DNA of 64,000 nt from UBA6522 sp965221035 (GTDB lineage Bacteria > Pseudomonadota > Gammaproteobacteria > Steroidobacterales > Rariloculaceae). Shown here one piece after another: positions 60,619 through 64,000 of the stretch. The position numbers and the translations under genes are program-made. The stretch is from positions 310,001 through 374,000 of the forward strand of contig OZ244860.1 in assembly GCA_965221035.1 (NCBI GenBank), in the 5' to 3' direction. The notes under the pieces were generated by a model. The model did no database searches, had not been told where the DNA came from, and worked only from the letters and a program-made list of their open reading frames with translations. The number at the start of each line of letters is the position of its first letter. The first letter of the stretch is position 1.

Positions 60619-61182
60619 ATGAACCACACACACTTTTTACGCGTAACCTTGGGGGCTGGCTTTCTGGTGGCCGCGGTGGCGCTTTCCGCCGACGTTGAAG
60701 TGACACTCAAGGATCGTCTGGACGGCGACCTCAACGGCTATTGTCTGGACATCAGGGGCGGCGGCCAGAATATCGACCCCTCCCAGGGATTGCAGGCGCA
60801 TACCTGCTATAGCTATCGCGGAGATTTGGGCCCGGATCAGGCGTTTGATCCGGAACTGATGGCCACCGGCGAGTTCAAGGTCATCGCCTTCGACGTGTGC
60901 GCGACCATGGAAGGTACGCAAGCCGGTGCGGAGGTGGCGCTGTCCGCCTGCGACGGAAGCGAACTGCAGCAATTCGACTTCTCGGCGGACGGCGGAATCA
61001 GCCCGAAGAGCGCCCCGGGCATGTGCCTGACGGCAGGCAACGAAACCACCTTCGGTATGGGTGGCACTTCTCCGCACCAGATCAAGACGCTGACGCTGCA
61101 ACAATGCTCTGACACGCTGGCGGCGTATCAGGAGTGGTATGCGCGAACGCAGGAGGAATACAACACGGAGGAGGGCGAATGA
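60619..61182 (+). CDS. Small secreted ricin-B-like lectin-domain protein
   Basis: 187-residue exported protein; ATG 60619 follows AAGGAAAGG and starts a signal peptide (VAAVALSADV). The body has beta-trefoil lectin spacing: YCLDIRGGGQNIDPSQGLQAHTC, VCATMEGTQAGAEVALSACD, LQQFDFSADGG and MCLTAGNET. Four or more cysteines could form disulfides in the periplasm. It would bind galactose-type sugars by family analogy, but binding residues are not certain. Translationally coupled (ATGA) to the next, related gene. Confidence 0.78.
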   Translation: MNHTHFLRVTLGAGFLVAAVALSADVEVTLKDRLDGDLNGYCLDIRGGGQNIDPSQGLQAHTCYSYRGDLGPDQAFDPELMATGEFKVIAFDVCATMEGTQAGAEVALSACDGSELQQFDFSADGGISPKSAPGMCLTAGNETTFGMGGTSPHQIKTLTLQQCSDTLAAYQEWYARTQEEYNTEEGE

Positions 61183-61703
61183 TCGTCAAGCATGTATTCG
61201 TGCTCCTACTTCCGGTCGCCATGTCGGTCGGCGCGGCACCTCCGGAGCTGCAAACGCCGGGGCCGGTCATTTACCTTGCCGACAATATCGACGAGCAGGA
61301 TGAGTTGGGGTGGTGCATCGACACGCTTGGAAGAGGCTGGTCCGAGCAGTTGCAAGTGCATTCCTGCAAACCCCAGGGTGGCGACGTGCAATTTGCCTAC
61401 GACGGCGAAACGCGCCGGATCATGTCGGTGGAATTTCCCGGCAAGTGCGCCACCCTCAACGAGTCGACTTCCGCCGGAGTCGCCTTTGACCTGCTGGATT
61501 GCTCCCCCGAGGCTGCGGCACAGTCATTCATCCATGACCCTGAAACACTCGAGTTCACGCCGGAGAGCGATCACAGCCTGTGCATCGCGGCCGGTGGCGA
61601 GAGCAGGGTCGCCGGGCCCTACATGGCCCGCGATCTTGTGCTTGCTCCCTGTGCCTCAACGGATGCCGCACTCAAACAGTGGGTTGTGAAGGGCGGAACT
61701 TGA
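61179..61703 (+). CDS. Second small secreted ricin-B-like lectin-domain protein
   Basis: 174-residue exported protein with signal peptide (VFVLLLPVAMSVGAA). Like its neighbour it has the trefoil repeats WCIDTLGRGWSEQLQVHSC, KCATLNESTSAGVAFDLLDCS and LCIAAGGES, ending ALKQWVVKGG (QW end of a trefoil lobe). The start overlaps the previous stop by four bases. The pair may act as a heteromeric sugar-binding unit. Confidence 0.78.
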   Translation: MIVKHVFVLLLPVAMSVGAAPPELQTPGPVIYLADNIDEQDELGWCIDTLGRGWSEQLQVHSCKPQGGDVQFAYDGETRRIMSVEFPGKCATLNESTSAGVAFDLLDCSPEAAAQSFIHDPETLEFTPESDHSLCIAAGGESRVAGPYMARDLVLAPCASTDAALKQWVVKGGT

Positions 61704-61738
61704 GTCAGGAAACCGTCGGTTGTCCTATAGCGGTTGAC

Positions 61739-62677
61739 CTATAGCGACAGGAGATGCTCTCTCATCCGCTGGCGGGTGGCCTCATCGGGAAGCCGGCCGA
61801 AGCCTGCGCGCATGTTGTCGATCACGTGTCGCACCTGACGGGTCTCGGTCACAATGCCGGTGACGGCAGGGTTGGACAGGATCCACTTCAGCGAATACTG
61901 GGCCCAACTCTCGATATCGTGTTCGGCCGCCCATTCCGGTAACGGCTGGCCGGCCACGATGGGGAATATGCCTCCGTCTTCCGTAGCCTTGAATGCCTCG
62001 ACAATCAGCACGGCGATTCCCAGGTCCGCGGCCAGCGGCAGTGCGCTTTCCTCCGCCAGAGGATGATGAATGGAATATCCGGTCATGATGAAATCCGGCC
62101 GCTCTACCCGCATGAATTGTTCCAGGCCCACGTAGTCGCTATTCCTGGTCAGGCTGACGCCGATGTAGCGGGTTCTGCCCGATTCCTTCCACTCTCTCAG
62201 CGTAGGCCAGTGTTCATCCATGGTCCGCATGTTGTGAATCAGCAGCAGGTCCATAGGGTGCTTGTTCAGGTTCGCCACTGCCCTTTCCAGGTGGTCGATC
62301 CCGGCCTGCTTGCCGTTTACGGTGATCTTCGTGGTAAGGAACATCTCTTCCTGCAGGTCCATCTCCGTCAGGATCTCGCCCAGAATGGGGACGTTTGGGC
62401 GGAAGAAGGCGGGGGTGTCCAAAAGTCGGCCACCCTGGTCGATCATGGCCTGGAGAACGGCGATCGGAAGCTCCCGGCCTTCCGGTGGGATGTCGATGAA
62501 GATGTCCGGCGCTCCCAATCCGATTACTGGCAAGACTTCGTCCGTACCCGGGATTTGACGGGTCATCATGGAGCCCTGCAAGCCTTGCGCAAAAGCACCG
62601 GAGGGCAGTGTGCTCGTTGCGGCCAGCGCTGCACTGCCAGTCAGAAATCTACGGCGGTCCGATCCATGCACGATCAT
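61739..62677 (-). CDS. Tat-exported aldo/keto reductase
   Basis: 312-residue AKR-superfamily oxidoreductase. A twin-arginine signal DRRRFLTGSAALAATS (residues 7-22) predicts periplasmic location, unusual because AKRs use NADPH. TIM-barrel motifs: DLLLIHNMRTM, YIGVSLTRNSDY and IAVLIVEAFKATEDGG. The catalytic tyrosine of the usual family (DTAxxYG) is replaced by DTPAFFRPN, so reductase activity may be lost or changed. Downstream of a TonB receptor; the stop/start overlap TAATG shows translational coupling. Confidence 0.86.
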   Translation of the reverse strand: MIVHGSDRRRFLTGSAALAATSTLPSGAFAQGLQGSMMTRQIPGTDEVLPVIGLGAPDIFIDIPPEGRELPIAVLQAMIDQGGRLLDTPAFFRPNVPILGEILTEMDLQEEMFLTTKITVNGKQAGIDHLERAVANLNKHPMDLLLIHNMRTMDEHWPTLREWKESGRTRYIGVSLTRNSDYVGLEQFMRVERPDFIMTGYSIHHPLAEESALPLAADLGIAVLIVEAFKATEDGGIFPIVAGQPLPEWAAEHDIESWAQYSLKWILSNPAVTGIVTETRQVRHVIDNMRAGFGRLPDEATRQRMREHLLSL

Positions 62678-64000
62678 TACTCCCGTCCAATCCCGAAATC
62701 GTAACTCATACGAAAGCCGAAGCTGCGACCTTCATTCGGACTGAACCTGAAGGACGCCCACGGACCACCCTGGAAGGCGAACTGGTATTCCGCAGGAATC
62801 ACAGCAGGTGCATTCAACTGGTTGAACCTGTTCAGACTGGTGGCGCCCCTGGGAATCATGGTGCGAACATCGAGCAGATTATCGACGTACAGGATGGCCG
62901 ACCAAGCGTCCCTCGCAAGACTGAAATTCAGGCCAACTCTGGTCACCGCCGCGGCTTCCGTCGTGTTTGTGAACTCCCTGTAGTATTGACCCACATGCCG
63001 TATGCGGGCCGATGCTGTGAATCGGAGGCCATTGTCGAAAGTTGTCCGGTATCTGGGGATCACCGTCATTTGCAGTGATGGCTGGTTGGCCACCTCCAGG
63101 CCATTCAGCACCCAACAGGGGTTGCCGGCTTCGCTACTGCCAAGTTCCAGGCCGGCATATACACCCCTTTCGTTGGGATAGCCGAGATAGTCGTCCTCGG
63201 AACAGTACTCGGTAAACTCTCTTTGCATGAGGCTGACGTTGCCGCTGAGACTCCAATTGTTGTTTACCTGGTAACTGGTCTGCAGCTCAAGGCCGACCGT
63301 GTCGGACTCACCCGTGTTGGTGAACACGCCGGCGGAAGTAAAATCGGTTTCCGGTACGTAGTAGACGTTGGGAACAACCGGAGTTATGCCATCATCCTGC
63401 AGAACCAGGGTGCCCGCCAGATCATCATCTGCATAGGGATAGTCCCAATCGATGTTAATGTTCTGCAGCGCGTTGTCCCACTTCATGAAGTAAACGGCAC
63501 CTGCATAAGTCAATCTGCCATCGAGTGCATCACCCTTGAAGCCAAACTCATAGTTTGTCAGCTCCTCTTCGTCAAAGGACAAATACCTCGAAGAATCATA
63601 GTTGACACTGATGATGTTGGTTGTCGAAGGATCGCCATCTGTCGGATCCAGGTCGATGGGAATACCGTTGTCCAGCGTCGCCTGAACCAGTGGATCTATC
63701 ATGTCGGCGTTGATTCCGGCGGGGTTCACGCCAACAGAATATTGCACGTAATAGGTTGTGTTTTCGTTCGGAGTCCAGTTCAGAGCAATACGAGGCGTAA
63801 AACTGTTGGTGACCACGGATTCTTCAAGGCCGACCAGGGGCAATACCGCGCCCACATCATCAGTGGCGTAGCGTCCTTCCAGAGAACCCGTCACGGTGTC
63901 GGAAAAATCATAGGACGCATTGAAGAATAGCGCCGTGTTAGTGGTCACTTCAGACTGAATTGTCGTGACTTCGACCGGGATTCCGGTCAGCGCTTCGAAT
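62677..64000 (-). CDS. TonB-dependent receptor, C-terminal part (runs off the right edge)
   Basis: At least 440 residues of barrel sequence; the frame stays open to the window end, so the plug and signal are outside. Visible barrel features: YDFSDTVTGSLEGRYATDD, FTPRIALNWTPNENTTYYVQ (typical of the third part of such receptors), NYEFGFKGDALDGRLTYAGA, and a final GFRMSYDFGIGRE. Its stop overlaps the aldo/keto reductase start by one base, so they are cotranscribed. Confidence 0.9.
   Translation of the reverse strand, partial: FEALTGIPVEVTTIQSEVTTNTALFFNASYDFSDTVTGSLEGRYATDDVGAVLPLVGLEESVVTNSFTPRIALNWTPNENTTYYVQYSVGVNPAGINADMIDPLVQATLDNGIPIDLDPTDGDPSTTNIISVNYDSSRYLSFDEEELTNYEFGFKGDALDGRLTYAGAVYFMKWDNALQNINIDWDYPYADDDLAGTLVLQDDGITPVVPNVYYVPETDFTSAGVFTNTGESDTVGLELQTSYQVNNNWSLSGNVSLMQREFTEYCSEDDYLGYPNERGVYAGLELGSSEAGNPCWVLNGLEVANQPSLQMTVIPRYRTTFDNGLRFTASARIRHVGQYYREFTNTTEAAAVTRVGLNFSLARDAWSAILYVDNLLDVRTMIPRGATSLNRFNQLNAPAVIPAEYQFAFQGGPWASFRFSPNEGRSFGFRMSYDFGIGRE

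Overview
The window is GC-rich bacterial DNA with a Gram-negative cell plan: five TonB-dependent outer-membrane receptors (one cut by the right edge), many Sec and Tat signal peptides and two lipoprotein lipoboxes. The mixture of TonB receptors, secreted amidohydrolases, DUF6152-type proteins, arylsulfotransferase-like proteins and branched-chain-type 2-oxoacid dehydrogenases fits a heterotrophic, probably marine or host-associated gammaproteobacterium. That placement is inference; no rRNA, tRNA or housekeeping marker is present.

Layout. 1-5.1 kb: a family-2 glycosyltransferase, a secreted DUF3604 protein, and a leftward operon of E1 alpha, E1 beta and a stand-alone lipoyl-domain protein. 5.4-7.1 kb: a toxin-antitoxin island (331-aa protein plus PIN toxin, then a frameshifted HicB remnant). 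7.1-20.1 kb: esterase, class IV aminotransferase, amidohydrolase, a GntR/FCD regulator - sulfatase - MFS transporter operon, and two TonB receptors, one with strange repeat-rich insertions. 20.2-23.6 kb: fused acyl-CoA mutase IcmF. 23.7-33.6 kb: small secreted protein, TonB receptor, Xre/RES toxin-antitoxin pair, arylsulfotransferase fragment, TonB receptor, complete arylsulfotransferase-like gene. 33.8-42.3 kb: rightward operon of alcohol dehydrogenase, SDR, aldehyde dehydrogenase, two E1 alpha/beta pairs and an E2 acyltransferase. 42.4-49.4 kb: second arylsulfotransferase-like gene, AbrB antitoxin with a truncated PIN toxin, VOC protein, amidohydrolase, and a DUF6152 protein separated from a partner-domain protein by a VapBC pair. 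49.6-59.4 kb: two DUF6152 fusion proteins, an exported ThDP enzyme with cytochrome c, and a secreted amidohydrolase/DUF3500/DUF5916 operon. 59.5-64 kb: metallo-beta-lactamase protein, two small lectin-like secreted proteins, Tat-exported aldo/keto reductase and a partial TonB receptor.

How it may work together. The strongest unexplained signal is a short operator-like sequence, AATGTACAACAA (TGT-N3-ACA core). It occurs identically upstream of the first E1 operon, between the esterase and the aminotransferase, between the arylsulfotransferase and the alcohol-dehydrogenase operon, and upstream of the second arylsulfotransferase. Variants lie, in pairs about 64 bp apart, upstream of two TonB receptors. 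The core fits the operator style of GntR/FCD regulators, and one such regulator lies at 10.8 kb. I infer one scattered regulon: TonB uptake, periplasmic arylsulfotransferase-like and hydrolase steps, alcohol-to-aldehyde-to-acid oxidation, and acyl-CoA formation by a 2-oxoacid dehydrogenase. IcmF could continue branched acyl-CoA breakdown. The substrate cannot be read from the sequence.
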